From the NCBI GenBank assembly GCA_021847835.1, contig JAJZPR010000004.1, forward strand, positions 62,001 to 126,000: a stretch of DNA of 64,000 bases, written 5' to 3'. Origin of the DNA: Pseudomonadota bacterium (lineage in GTDB: Bacteria > Pseudomonadota > Gammaproteobacteria > Burkholderiales > Thiobacillaceae). The position numbers and the translations under genes are program-made. A model generated the notes under the pieces. The model ran no database searches, was not told where the DNA came from, and was given only the letters and a program-made list of their open reading frames with translations. Positions within the stretch are counted from its first letter, which is position 1. Each line of letters starts with the position of its first letter. Positions 50,344-57,150 of the stretch are shown in pieces.

Positions 50344-52050
50344 TTAGAGAAGGTCGAGCATGTCGGCTTCGGCCGCTTGTGCGCGATCCGTGCCGCCAGC
50401 CCGCTTCTGCTCTTGCTGTTGCACCTTCGGTTTCACACGCACGCGAGGCGGAGCGGCGACGAACGCTTCTGCTTCTTTCCGCTGCGCCGCGATCTGCAAG
50501 TTGACGACGGCGGACGGCACCGGCCCCGCCAGGTTGAAGATGCCGCGCAGGTCGGGCAGCGCCTGCAGCTCAGACGGCAAAACGACGCGGTCTTTGACGA
50601 CTTGCTCTTGCCAGTTTTCAGACTTGCTCGAACCGACTTGCATGCTTTGATGAGACTTGCCGCCGCTCTTCACGACGCGCGTCTTCTCTTCCTCTCCCAG
50701 ATAGCGCGACATGTATTCCGCTGTCTCGCCGTCGCTCACGCGCAGCACGAGCCAACTGCCGAGACATGCGAGAAAAGTCTGCGCGGTCTCGTTGCCATAA
50801 CTTTCTCGGAGCTGCGCAATCGTCTGAAGTCCGGCAAAGATCATGGCGCCGTGCTTTCTGCCATTCGTCGAGAGGTCGATGATGCTTTGAATCTTGCCGA
50901 GAAGCGGCAGCTCGTCGAGCGCGAAAACCACGCGGCGATCATGAGAAGGTGGCAAGCTCAAAACCGCGCGGCTCGCCACGTCCACACAGCACGCGATCAT
51001 GCTTTTCAGTGCGTCGCGGTGCTGCTGCTGGTAACTCAAAAACAGAAAACCGGCGCGGTCGGAATGCAGATACCGACGGATCGAAAAACCGTTCTGCGCG
51101 TCGGCGTTGGGGTCCAGATATTGCAAAAATTTTGCCGCGCTCGAAGAGATGCCACGGATCGAGCCGAACATGCGTTCGTTGCCGTCGGCCACCAGCGGCT
51201 GAGCCGGCGTTCCGGCGCACACTTCGCGCAGCTCTTCGAGATCGGCGACGACGAGAATCCGGAAAAGCTCTCCGTTTCCAAGACCGGCGGTGAAGCAGTG
51301 TTCGAGCACGGCTTCGACGAACGTCTGAGCGTACCCGTTCCACTCAGCCGCCGACCCTTCGCCGTCAGGGACAAGGCTCTTCGCGAGCGCCGGGATGTCG
51401 GCGACAGATTCAAGCTCGCACAGCGGCGACCAGCGCACGCAGCGTTCGTCGAACGGATTCAGAATCACGTCCTGGCCGCCTTCGCGGAAGTAGCGCGAAG
51501 TGTAAATGCCGCTTGCGTCGGCGATCACCGCGAGCGCGCCGTCTGCGCGCAGCGCGTCGAGAGCGTGCGTCAATGTTTGCGACTTGCCGGTTCCGGGTGA
51601 GCCCGCCAACAGAAAGCCCCTGGTCTCCAACTCGACGGGCACCGGCACGGCGCCGACGCTGAAGCGCGATTGAGAGTGCTTGAGCTGGCGGGCGACGGCG
51701 CGCTCGTTCGCCAGGGCGGCGCCTCGAATGTGCTCGTGTGGGTTCCGGCCGAATCCTGGAATGCCGGCCTTCTCCGCCACCCACGCCCAGCCGTTCCGGA
51801 AAAGATTGAAAATCATGCCGGCGATGAAGATGCCGGCGAAGAAAAGACCGAGCGACGGCGCCGCTTTGCCGTTCAGCAAATCAGGCACGAGGCCGACCGC
51901 AACGCCACCGGCGCCGACAGAAAGACTCAGCGCCCATCCGTGCAACGTCATCCAGCCGCGCTCCGCGAGCCAGGGGCGGACGAGCCACAGCCACACTGCG
52001 AGGCCGGCGGCGGTTGCGATGTACGCAATATGAAAAAAAATGTCACTCAT
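50344..52050 (-). CDS. TrwB/TraD-type coupling ATPase (T4CP)
   Basis: 568 residues. N-terminal membrane helices (residues 5-22, 40-60 and 75-90) anchor a RecA-like ATPase with Walker A LLAGSPGTGKSQTL and Walker B RVVFALDELPLLGK; the IFAGLQTIAQLRESYG motif is typical of TrwB/TraD. It links the relaxosome to the secretion channel and pumps DNA. A C-terminal tail with Ala/Arg ends in ADMLDLL. Follows a small membrane protein by 25 bp. Confidence 0.9.
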   Translation of the reverse strand: MSDIFFHIAYIATAAGLAVWLWLVRPWLAERGWMTLHGWALSLSVGAGGVAVGLVPDLLNGKAAPSLGLFFAGIFIAGMIFNLFRNGWAWVAEKAGIPGFGRNPHEHIRGAALANERAVARQLKHSQSRFSVGAVPVPVELETRGFLLAGSPGTGKSQTLTHALDALRADGALAVIADASGIYTSRYFREGGQDVILNPFDERCVRWSPLCELESVADIPALAKSLVPDGEGSAAEWNGYAQTFVEAVLEHCFTAGLGNGELFRILVVADLEELREVCAGTPAQPLVADGNERMFGSIRGISSSAAKFLQYLDPNADAQNGFSIRRYLHSDRAGFLFLSYQQQHRDALKSMIACCVDVASRAVLSLPPSHDRRVVFALDELPLLGKIQSIIDLSTNGRKHGAMIFAGLQTIAQLRESYGNETAQTFLACLGSWLVLRVSDGETAEYMSRYLGEEEKTRVVKSGGKSHQSMQVGSSKSENWQEQVVKDRVVLPSELQALPDLRGIFNLAGPVPSAVVNLQIAAQRKEAEAFVAAPPRVRVKPKVQQQEQKRAGGTDRAQAAEADMLDLL

Positions 52051-52075
52051 GACGTTCTCCTTGGGATTTTAAAAA

Positions 52076-52366
52076 TTACGGCCGATAGCCGCCGCGCGGC
52101 TTCAGCAAAAACAGCAAAAGCGGACCGGCGAGCGCGGCAGCACCGGCGGCGCCGGACATCAAAAGCTCGCGGCGAGCGTGGCGAGCGCCGGGCAAGTCGA
52201 GCGTGAAAGCGTTGTAAGCTGCGAGCGCGTACCGCCCGATCTCTTGCGGCTCACTGTCAAAAATCAGGAAGTGCAGGTACAGCAGGACGCCAACCAGCGC
52301 GCCGAGCAGCGCGAGGCCGAAGACCAGCTTCGCCCGCCAAGCAACTTCATGTGTTTCTCGTTTCAT
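52076..52366 (-). CDS. small two-span membrane protein upstream of T4CP
   Basis: 96 residues, RBS AAAGGAGAACCCACA. Two helices (LVFGLALLGALVGVLLYLHF and AAGAAALAGPLLLFLL) with a loop of about 40 residues between. Unknown family; likely partner of the coupling protein. Preceded by block copy F. Confidence 0.6.
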   Translation of the reverse strand: MKRETHEVAWRAKLVFGLALLGALVGVLLYLHFLIFDSEPQEIGRYALAAYNAFTLDLPGARHARRELLMSGAAGAAALAGPLLLFLLKPRGGYRP

Positions 52367-52418
52367 GTTGTGGGTTCTCCTTTCGCCTTTCGCAGCGCCG
52401 CCAGGTGGCTGCTGAACT

Positions 52419-52439
52419 ACTTCAGGAAAAAGCGGAAGC
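52419..52439 (-). repeat. conserved 5'-UTR block, copy F
   Basis: GCTTC-CGCTTTTTCCT-GAAGT, 53 bp before the ATG at 52366, with an imperfect hairpin (GCCGCC-loop-GGCtGC) at 52396-52411. Confidence 0.75.
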
Positions 52440-52459
52440 GCGTCGAGCGAAGCGGGAGC

Positions 52460-52596
52460 AAGGCTTGTCGCAAGGCTTGTCGCAAGGCTTGTCTAGATTG
52501 TTCTAGTTAGGCCTTTCCGAAACGTATTTCGGAAATAGATTTCGGAAATAGATTTCGGAAATGGATTTCGGATTCGGAAATGGATTTCGGAAACAG
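52460..52596. repeat. repeat cluster, candidate oriT
   Basis: Three 12-bp repeats AAGGCTTGTCGC (52460-52495), then TTGTCTAGATTG, a perfect 9-bp inverted repeat TTTCCGAAA-CGTA-TTTCGGAAA (52514-52535), and tandem 13-bp units ATTTCGGAAATAG (three near-perfect, two degenerate, 52526-52596). Non-coding gap of 304 bp between transfer and primase genes. TTGTCT/A resembles the R388 nic core. A partition site is the main alternative. Confidence 0.45.
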
Positions 52597-52670
52597 AACG
52601 GCGCGACGGGCTGGGGGTCGGGGTGTCCGCGACGGCGTTGAGGCCGTGGCGGGCGTTTTGGTGGGGTTGC

Positions 52671-53534
52671 TTAGGCAGCTTTCAGGGTGCCGATGCGCCG
52701 GAGTGCTTCTTTGACGGTGCGCTTCGCGTAATCCTTCGGGTTTCGTTTGCCGCGCGCCCCCGCCTTCTCGGTCAGTTCCTTCTCCAGTCGCGCGGCTTCT
52801 TCGTTTACCTGTGACGGATTGTTCTCTGAGAGCCAACGGAGTCGGCCGATGACGTATCCAAAATCGCGCTCGCTTTCAGAAGACCAGCCGCCAAGCGATT
52901 CGTACATGTCGATGCTGCCGGCTGCTGGTTGTGAAGCACACGCCCCCCCATCATCCGCCCCAGCGGCCGGGGGAAGGGGGACGAGATCGCCGGCCGGGTA
53001 CAGCCGGCCCGAGCTGGTCGTCGTGATTTTCACGTAATTGCCGCCGCGCTTGTTGTTCTTGAAGCCCGCCAGCCTCCCCAGGTGTTCGCCGCTGCTGCTG
53101 CCTTTGTCTGCGCTGTGCACGCCGATGAGCCGCTGCTGCAGCGCTTTCCGCTCCGCCTCGTCGAGCGGGCGGGACACGGGGAGCCAGACGTGGCAAAGCC
53201 CCGGAGAGGTCTCGATGACCGCCGCCGAGAACTCCCCGGCGATCTTCGCCGCCCTGGCAGGCGTCACGTCGTCCAAGAAGACCATGGGCCAAGCCGCCGG
53301 GGTGCCGTCAGGTAGCCAACGGGCAGGACGGATATAGACCTCGGCGCCGCGTCGGTTCTCGGCCCAAGCCCACCCAAAGCTTTTCTCTACCTCGGCTCGG
53401 TCGCGGGCGCGCGCCAGGCCTTTTACGAGCGGATCCTGACCTGGGCGAGGCAGGATCGTGACGAGGTTGGCGAAGGTGATGCCGTGCTTCTGAAAAAAGT
53501 CTAGGAACCGCTTCTGTTCTTGCCATCCAGCCAT
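52671..53534 (-). CDS. repB: RepB'-like DNA primase of IncQ type
   Basis: 287 residues from ATG with RBS AAAGGAG. It matches the RSF1010 RepB' primase order: GAEVYIRPARWL, MVFLDDVTPARA, AVIETSPGLCHVWLPV and GEHLGRLAGFKNNKRGG. Acidic residues in the LDD motif are likely catalytic. It primes both strands from single-strand initiation sites without host primase. In RSF1010 it is fused to a relaxase; here it stands alone. Confidence 0.85.
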   Translation of the reverse strand: MAGWQEQKRFLDFFQKHGITFANLVTILPRPGQDPLVKGLARARDRAEVEKSFGWAWAENRRGAEVYIRPARWLPDGTPAAWPMVFLDDVTPARAAKIAGEFSAAVIETSPGLCHVWLPVSRPLDEAERKALQQRLIGVHSADKGSSSGEHLGRLAGFKNNKRGGNYVKITTTSSGRLYPAGDLVPLPPAAGADDGGACASQPAAGSIDMYESLGGWSSESERDFGYVIGRLRWLSENNPSQVNEEAARLEKELTEKAGARGKRNPKDYAKRTVKEALRRIGTLKAA

Positions 53535-53553
53535 TTTTGATTCTCCTTTCCTT

Positions 53554-53584
53554 CCCCCCCATGTAGTAAGAAGACATGGGGGGG
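53554..53584. repeat. 11-bp perfect hairpin in the origin region
   Basis: CCCCCCCATGT-agtaagaag-ACATGGGGGGG. No T-tract follows, so it is not a simple terminator. Candidate single-strand initiation (ssi) structure for the adjacent primase. Confidence 0.5.
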
Positions 53585-53672
53585 CGTGTGCTTCACTATC
53601 TGATATTCCCCGAGGGGGCACCAAGCCCCCCTCGGCTGCCTATAGGCCTAGAAGGCCTATTAGCCTATAGGA

Positions 53673-53756
53673 ACCGGGGCATAGCTTCCGTTCACCGGGG
53701 CATAGCTTCCGCCCACCGGGGCATAGCTTCCGCCCACCGGGGCATAGCTTCCACTT
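53673..53756. repeat. oriV: four iterons of 21 bp (oriV)
   Basis: Four tandem copies with core ACCGGGGCATAGCTTCC at a 21-bp period (starts 53673, 53694, 53715, 53736). Left of them CCTATAGG and GGCCTA palindromes (53638-53670) form an easily melted or regulated segment. Position between repC and the primase gene, and iteron size, match IncQ origins. Confidence 0.8.
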
Positions 53757-53758
53757 AC

Positions 53759-54586
53759 TCATAATGTGGTTATTGCGTCACCGGCGATGATCACTCCTGC
53801 CGCCGCGAGACCTTCGGCGTCCTCGTGCAGCTCGCGCCGATGGTGCCGCAGCACTGATTTATGCACGCCGACGATAGTTAGTGCGTTGTCTATGCTGTAT
53901 TCCGCGCCGGGTTCGTGCGTGAGCATGAACCTCGCCACGGCCTGACTGGCGCCGTGCCGCAGCGCGATAATTTGCCGCAGGCGCCCCCGATAGCTGACCG
54001 GCATATCTTTGCCAATCAACTCTGTCCAAGCCTTTGAAAACGCAACCATCCAAAGCTCTCGTCGCGCATCGGGTCCGGCCAGCGGCCCAGCCTTCACAAC
54101 GGCGCGGTCTTTCATGACAACTCCGTTAAGCCGCGTGCCTGCCCTTGCCGGCACCTGCTCAACACCCTGATACTCGACGGTATCGAGAATGCCGGCAGTG
54201 ACCACGCCGAACCCCGGCATCGATTTGATACGGAGGTTTGACACACTGCATGTCCGCAGGTCGTTAGCCAGACCCTTCATTTGCGTCCATGAAAGTCTTG
54301 CCCGACCGTGGCTGAGCGCCGTCCGGAGCTTGCTCGGGTCAACGATGCAGCAATGCCGCCCAACATTGTCCAGGCCAACCAATTGAGCGACATCCCTGCA
54401 GCACTCCATAAAATCGGTGTGTCGCTGTCCGAGTCGGCCGGTGATCTGCGCAGAGCCCCACTGCGTTTCGACTGCCCATGATTTTTCAACGGGTCGGCGA
54501 GTCGGCTGAAAGATCCCGATACGCGCGACGGACGCCGTGCTCACGTCCTTGTGTTGGTGCTGGAGTTGGATGTGACTTTTAGACAT
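53759..54586 (-). CDS. repC: RepC-like replication initiator
   Basis: 275 residues. Two winged-helix-like halves, the second including VSYRGRLRQIIALRHGASQA and EYSIDNALTIVGVHKSVLRH; RepC of IncQ plasmids has this build and binds the iterons. The start overlaps the repA stop by 8 bp as in the RSF1010 repA-repC pair, and the iterons begin 3 bp after its stop. Sequence similarity to RepC by eye is modest; the assignment leans on context. Confidence 0.7.
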   Translation of the reverse strand: MSKSHIQLQHQHKDVSTASVARIGIFQPTRRPVEKSWAVETQWGSAQITGRLGQRHTDFMECCRDVAQLVGLDNVGRHCCIVDPSKLRTALSHGRARLSWTQMKGLANDLRTCSVSNLRIKSMPGFGVVTAGILDTVEYQGVEQVPARAGTRLNGVVMKDRAVVKAGPLAGPDARRELWMVAFSKAWTELIGKDMPVSYRGRLRQIIALRHGASQAVARFMLTHEPGAEYSIDNALTIVGVHKSVLRHHRRELHEDAEGLAAAGVIIAGDAITTL

Positions 54587-55544
54587 TCTCAGCTCCCGAA
54601 GTTAGTGGGCGCAGCCCGTACCTGGCGAGATCGTTGGCGAAAGTTTTCGCGGCCCGCGCCGGAGCCGCCAGCTTGTGCCTGGTGTTTGCGTTTGCATCAG
54701 CCACTTCTTCCGGCGTGTAGCTGCTGCGAATCCAAAGCCCGCCGTCCCGTTTTAGCCACCGCGCACCGTCTTCTGTCGCGTGCGACGCCTTGCCTTGCAC
54801 CAGCAGTCGCCAATCGCGCCGCTCGTCGCTATTAATGCGGAAGTCCTCTGCTTCTTTCGTGGTCATTGTCCGCAACGCCCACGCGGCGCGACAGGCTGCG
54901 GGGAAATCGGTGGCGCCTCGCCCGATGTGGTGGTCCGTCCTGCCTTCGAGAATCGCTCCCTGGCTCGCGTGCTGCACAAGCAAAATTGCGCACTGATTCT
55001 GTATTGCTACAGTGACAAGCCACCTAGCAAACCCGTCCATCGCCGGCCCTTTGCTCTCTTCGCAATCGTGCATCATCCTCATCGGGTCCAAAACCACCAG
55101 TCGGTAGCCCGCGATTGCAGCAGCGAAGTGTTCACCGAGTGGAGTCATTTTGAAGCCGTCGCCGAGCGGCGCGAAAAGCGGCATGCGCTGACCAAGCAGC
55201 GGCCAGAGTGTCAGCATTGCGTCGTCGTCGCCGGAGATGCCGTGCTCTGTTTTCAAGTGAGCTGCGAGACGCTTGAGGCGTCGGATGTGGTCGTCGCGGC
55301 GATCTTCGCCAGCGACATAGAGCACACGTCCGGTCGAGCGCGGCGCATCAACAACGCCGCATGCAGGTACGCCGTATGCGACGCTTGCTCCCATCGCGAG
55401 CGCGACAAGCGATTTGCCGCTGCCGTCAGCGCCGGAGATGATGCCGATGTCGCCAGGCTGCAGCGGGCCGAGAATGTGATCAGGGTCGGGCACGCTCGCG
55501 GAAACGGCTTCGGCGAGTGTGATCGGAGTGACGTTTCTCAGCAT
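54579..55544 (-). CDS. repA: RepA-like hexameric replicative helicase
   Basis: 321 residues. RecA-like fold: Walker A SGADGSGKSLVALAMG, VLYVAGEDRRDDHIRRLKRL, Walker B YRLVVLDPMRMMHD, and AILLVQHASQGAILEG; these line up with RSF1010 RepA. It unwinds the origin for primase. Its start overlaps the 140-residue gene by 7 bp and its stop overlaps repC, giving a coupled operon. Confidence 0.88.
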   Translation of the reverse strand: MLRNVTPITLAEAVSASVPDPDHILGPLQPGDIGIISGADGSGKSLVALAMGASVAYGVPACGVVDAPRSTGRVLYVAGEDRRDDHIRRLKRLAAHLKTEHGISGDDDAMLTLWPLLGQRMPLFAPLGDGFKMTPLGEHFAAAIAGYRLVVLDPMRMMHDCEESKGPAMDGFARWLVTVAIQNQCAILLVQHASQGAILEGRTDHHIGRGATDFPAACRAAWALRTMTTKEAEDFRINSDERRDWRLLVQGKASHATEDGARWLKRDGGLWIRSSYTPEEVADANANTRHKLAAPARAAKTFANDLARYGLRPLTSGAENV

Positions 55545-55960
55545 GCCGCCACCCCGCTTTCGTAGCCGGAAAACAAATCCCCCTGCTGCGCGCGCCGCAC
55601 CTGCTTGGCAATGATCTGGCGAGCGCGGCGGGTGGAGACACCGTGATCGGCCGCGATCTCGCGAGCAAGCTCACGGCGCTTTTTGCCGCGCGGCGGATCA
55701 GTGGGATCTGTGTCGTCAGTGGCGACATCAGCAAATCCGTCGATGTCACGCCCGTAATGAGCCGGATTTTGGGTAAATCGGCGCACCGCCGACCGAGCCC
55801 GGTTGAAGACCGTGCGCATGGTGTCGTCGCGCCGGGCTTCGAGAAGCGCCAGTGCGACTTGCTGCACCAGCTCTTCTGTGTCGTCGTATGAGTGCGCGCG
55901 AATGTAGGCCTGAAGTTCGACCGGGAAGGTCGAGAGGGTGCGGGCGGTGAGGGCGTTCAT
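55538..55960 (-). CDS. sigma-like/HTH regulator of rep operon
   Basis: 140 residues. An N-terminal helical part (DDTEELVQQVALALLEARRD, RARSAVRRF) is like sigma region 2, and a C-terminal helix-turn-helix (LAREIAADHGVSTRRARQII) like region 4. It could be an element-specific sigma factor or a RepF-like repressor. Coupled by overlap to the gene before (ATGA) and to repA after. Confidence 0.55.
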   Translation of the reverse strand: MNALTARTLSTFPVELQAYIRAHSYDDTEELVQQVALALLEARRDDTMRTVFNRARSAVRRFTQNPAHYGRDIDGFADVATDDTDPTDPPRGKKRRELAREIAADHGVSTRRARQIIAKQVRRAQQGDLFSGYESGVAAC

Positions 55961-56268
55961 TGCTGGCCCCCTTCCTGCGCGGCGGCGGGTGCGGGGTACT
56001 TGCGCGGCCGACCGCGCTTGCGCGGCGCTTCGGCTGGCGGGGTGGCGTTGGGGGCGGGGGTGTCGGGACGGAACGTCCGGCGGGATTCGATCCAGGCGTT
56101 AATGTCGGCCACCAGCCACAGCAGGCGCGGCTGAGACTGGATAGGCTCCGGCAGCCCTGCCAAAAACGCAGGGCTGCGCTGCCCGGCGCGGTATGCGCGA
56201 ATGGATGCTGGGTTGGTTTGCAGGCGCTCGGCGAGCTGAGCGCCGGTGATGGTGTACAAGTCGGACAC
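55957..56268 (-). CDS. AlpA/excisionase-like HTH protein with AT-hook
   Basis: 103 residues. The N-terminus (YTITGAQLAERLQTNPASIR, AYRAGQR) resembles a winged-helix of the excisionase/AlpA type; DINAWIESRR completes it. An AT-hook (RKRGRPRKYP) sits near residue 88. First gene of the rep operon, so it may repress the operon or act as recombination directionality factor, linking excision to replication. Confidence 0.6.
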   Translation of the reverse strand: MSDLYTITGAQLAERLQTNPASIRAYRAGQRSPAFLAGLPEPIQSQPRLLWLVADINAWIESRRTFRPDTPAPNATPPAEAPRKRGRPRKYPAPAAAQEGGQQ

Positions 56269-56510
56269 GTCGAGTCTCCGCCCGGCGTATTAAGCCGTGC
56301 ATGAGAGCCCTGGTCCCGCCCCTGAAAGGGGTTCTAATTTGCTGCGCCGCGCGGGTCGTGGCTCACTGCTCCCGCTCGTACCGTCCGCCGTTTCCGGCAC
56401 GCCCACAGACGGTTTATCGCGTCACTGTCTCGGCCGGGTCTCGAACCTTATCCATTCCCCCACCGGCCCCGGCGTCACCGGGTGCTGCCGCGCTGTTCAG
56501 CGGCCGATGA

Positions 56511-56542
56511 GTGCATTATGCACGATGCTGGGCGGGTGTCAA
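56511..56542 (-). promoter_or_regulatory. rep-operon promoter with overlapping palindrome
   Basis: Minus-strand TTGACA, 16-bp spacer, CATAAT. The -10 lies inside the perfect palindrome GTGCAT-t-ATGCAC (56511-56523), a likely operator. A 240-bp leader (56269-56510) precedes the first gene; it is GC-rich and contains no good ORF on the minus strand. Confidence 0.75.
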
Positions 56543-56603
56543 GCGTAAGTTATTGAAGATAAATAGTTATCCGTTTGCCTGTGACGAAAACGCTACGAAA
56601 GCC

Positions 56604-56676
56604 GGGGACAAAACGGGGACGAATTATGCGCACATCATGCGCATATCACGGGGACAATATGGGGACACTCGGGGAC
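56604..56676. promoter_or_regulatory. five GGGGAC motifs near attR
   Basis: GGGGAC at 56604, 56615, 56650, 56661 and 56671, with ATGCGCA repeats in between. The first pair is identical to that at the integrase end (38540-38556). Probable integrase arm sites. Confidence 0.5.
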
Positions 56677-56707
56677 AAAAAAGCCCCGTTTCCGGGGCCT
56701 TTTGTTA
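56676..56707. terminator. bidirectional terminator at the element edge
   Basis: AAAAAA-GCCCCG-tttc-CGGGGC-CTTTTGTT; could stop tRNA read-through or element transcripts. Confidence 0.7.
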
Positions 56708-56737
56708 GTGTCCGCTATCGCGGAAACCCTTGTTATA

Positions 56738-56783
56738 TGGGGTGGCTGATGGGACTCGAACCCACGACAACAGGAATCACAAT
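56738..56783. other. attR core within tRNA-His
   Basis: 46 bp identical to 38419-38464; forms the 3' part of the intact tRNA-His including CCA. Confidence 0.9.
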
Positions 56784-56814
56784 CCTGGACTCTACCAACT
56801 GAGCTACAGCCACC
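56738..56814 (-). tRNA. tRNA-His (GTG)
   Basis: 77 nt with the extra 5' G(-1), anticodon GTG in ATTGTGATT, T-arm GTGGGTTCGAGTCCCAT and encoded CCA. Its 3' part comes from the inserted element and keeps the gene intact. Third of three co-oriented tRNA genes. Confidence 0.95.
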
Positions 56815-56837
56815 ACCGTAAAAACTTCCAGCCAAAC

Positions 56838-56914
56838 TGGCCTGCCCGACAGGAGTCGAACCTGTGACCCTCGGCTTAGAAGGCCGATGCTCTATCCAGC
56901 TGAGCTACGGGCAG
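56838..56914 (-). tRNA. tRNA-Arg (TCT)
   Basis: 77 nt; anticodon TCT in CCTTCTAAG, acceptor CTGCCCG/CGGGCAG, T-arm CAGGTTCGACTCCTG, encoded CCA. Confidence 0.95.
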
Positions 56915-56963
56915 TTTGATCTGCTGCGGGCAACTATCAACTATTCGGGGCCAGACAGTCCGG

Positions 56964-57040
56964 TGGTCGGGGCGGAGGGATTCGAACCCCCGACATCTTG
57001 CTCCCAAAGCAAGCGCGCTACCGGACTGCGCTACGCCCCG
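56964..57040 (-). tRNA. tRNA-Pro (TGG)
   Basis: 77 nt; anticodon TGG in CTTTGGGAG, acceptor CGGGGCG/CGCCCCG, encoded CCA. First gene of the Pro-Arg-His cluster. Confidence 0.95.
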
Positions 57041-57051
57041 AAAGACCGCGA

Positions 57052-57081
57052 ATTATGCCTGAATGAATATATCCGGGTCAA
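57052..57081 (-). promoter_or_regulatory. tRNA cluster promoter
   Basis: Minus-strand TTGACC, 18-bp spacer, CATAAT, then a GC-rich discriminator (CGCGG) typical of stable-RNA promoters, 11 bp before tRNA-Pro. Confidence 0.65.
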
Positions 57082-57150
57082 TTTCAGCTTGAGGCAAATG
57101 GGTACTATTTGAGAAAATACCCCTTTTCCTCACAGGCCAAGCGTGGCGCC

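Larger units (their letters stand above)
38419..56783. mobile_element. tRNA-His-integrated mobilizable element with IncQ-like replicon
   Basis: About 18.4 kb bounded by identical 46-bp repeats, one being the 3' end of an intact tRNA-His. It contains a tyrosine integrase, unknown cargo genes, a TrbJ/TrbL operon, a MOBF relaxase, an RHH accessory protein, a coupling protein, RepB'-like primase, RepC- and RepA-like proteins, iterons and a rep-operon promoter. No VirB4/VirB11 or core-complex gene is visible, so autonomous conjugation is unlikely. Confidence 0.85.

Noticed and set aside
53673-53756. Possible CRISPR array
   Set aside because: The repeats are contiguous 21-bp units without unique spacers, and there are no cas genes; they are iterons.
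53759-53761. Iterons as operator of the six-copy block
   Set aside because: Both contain GCTTCCGC, but the rest differs and the strand relation to genes is not the same; probably coincidence.
56430-56490. tRNA-like string (GGTTCGAGACCCGG) on the minus strand
   Set aside because: The flanking bases do not form a T-stem and no acceptor or anticodon arm can be folded.
56297-56548. 83-codon plus-strand ORF in the rep leader
   Set aside because: No RBS, runs through the rep promoter on the opposite strand, no recognisable features.
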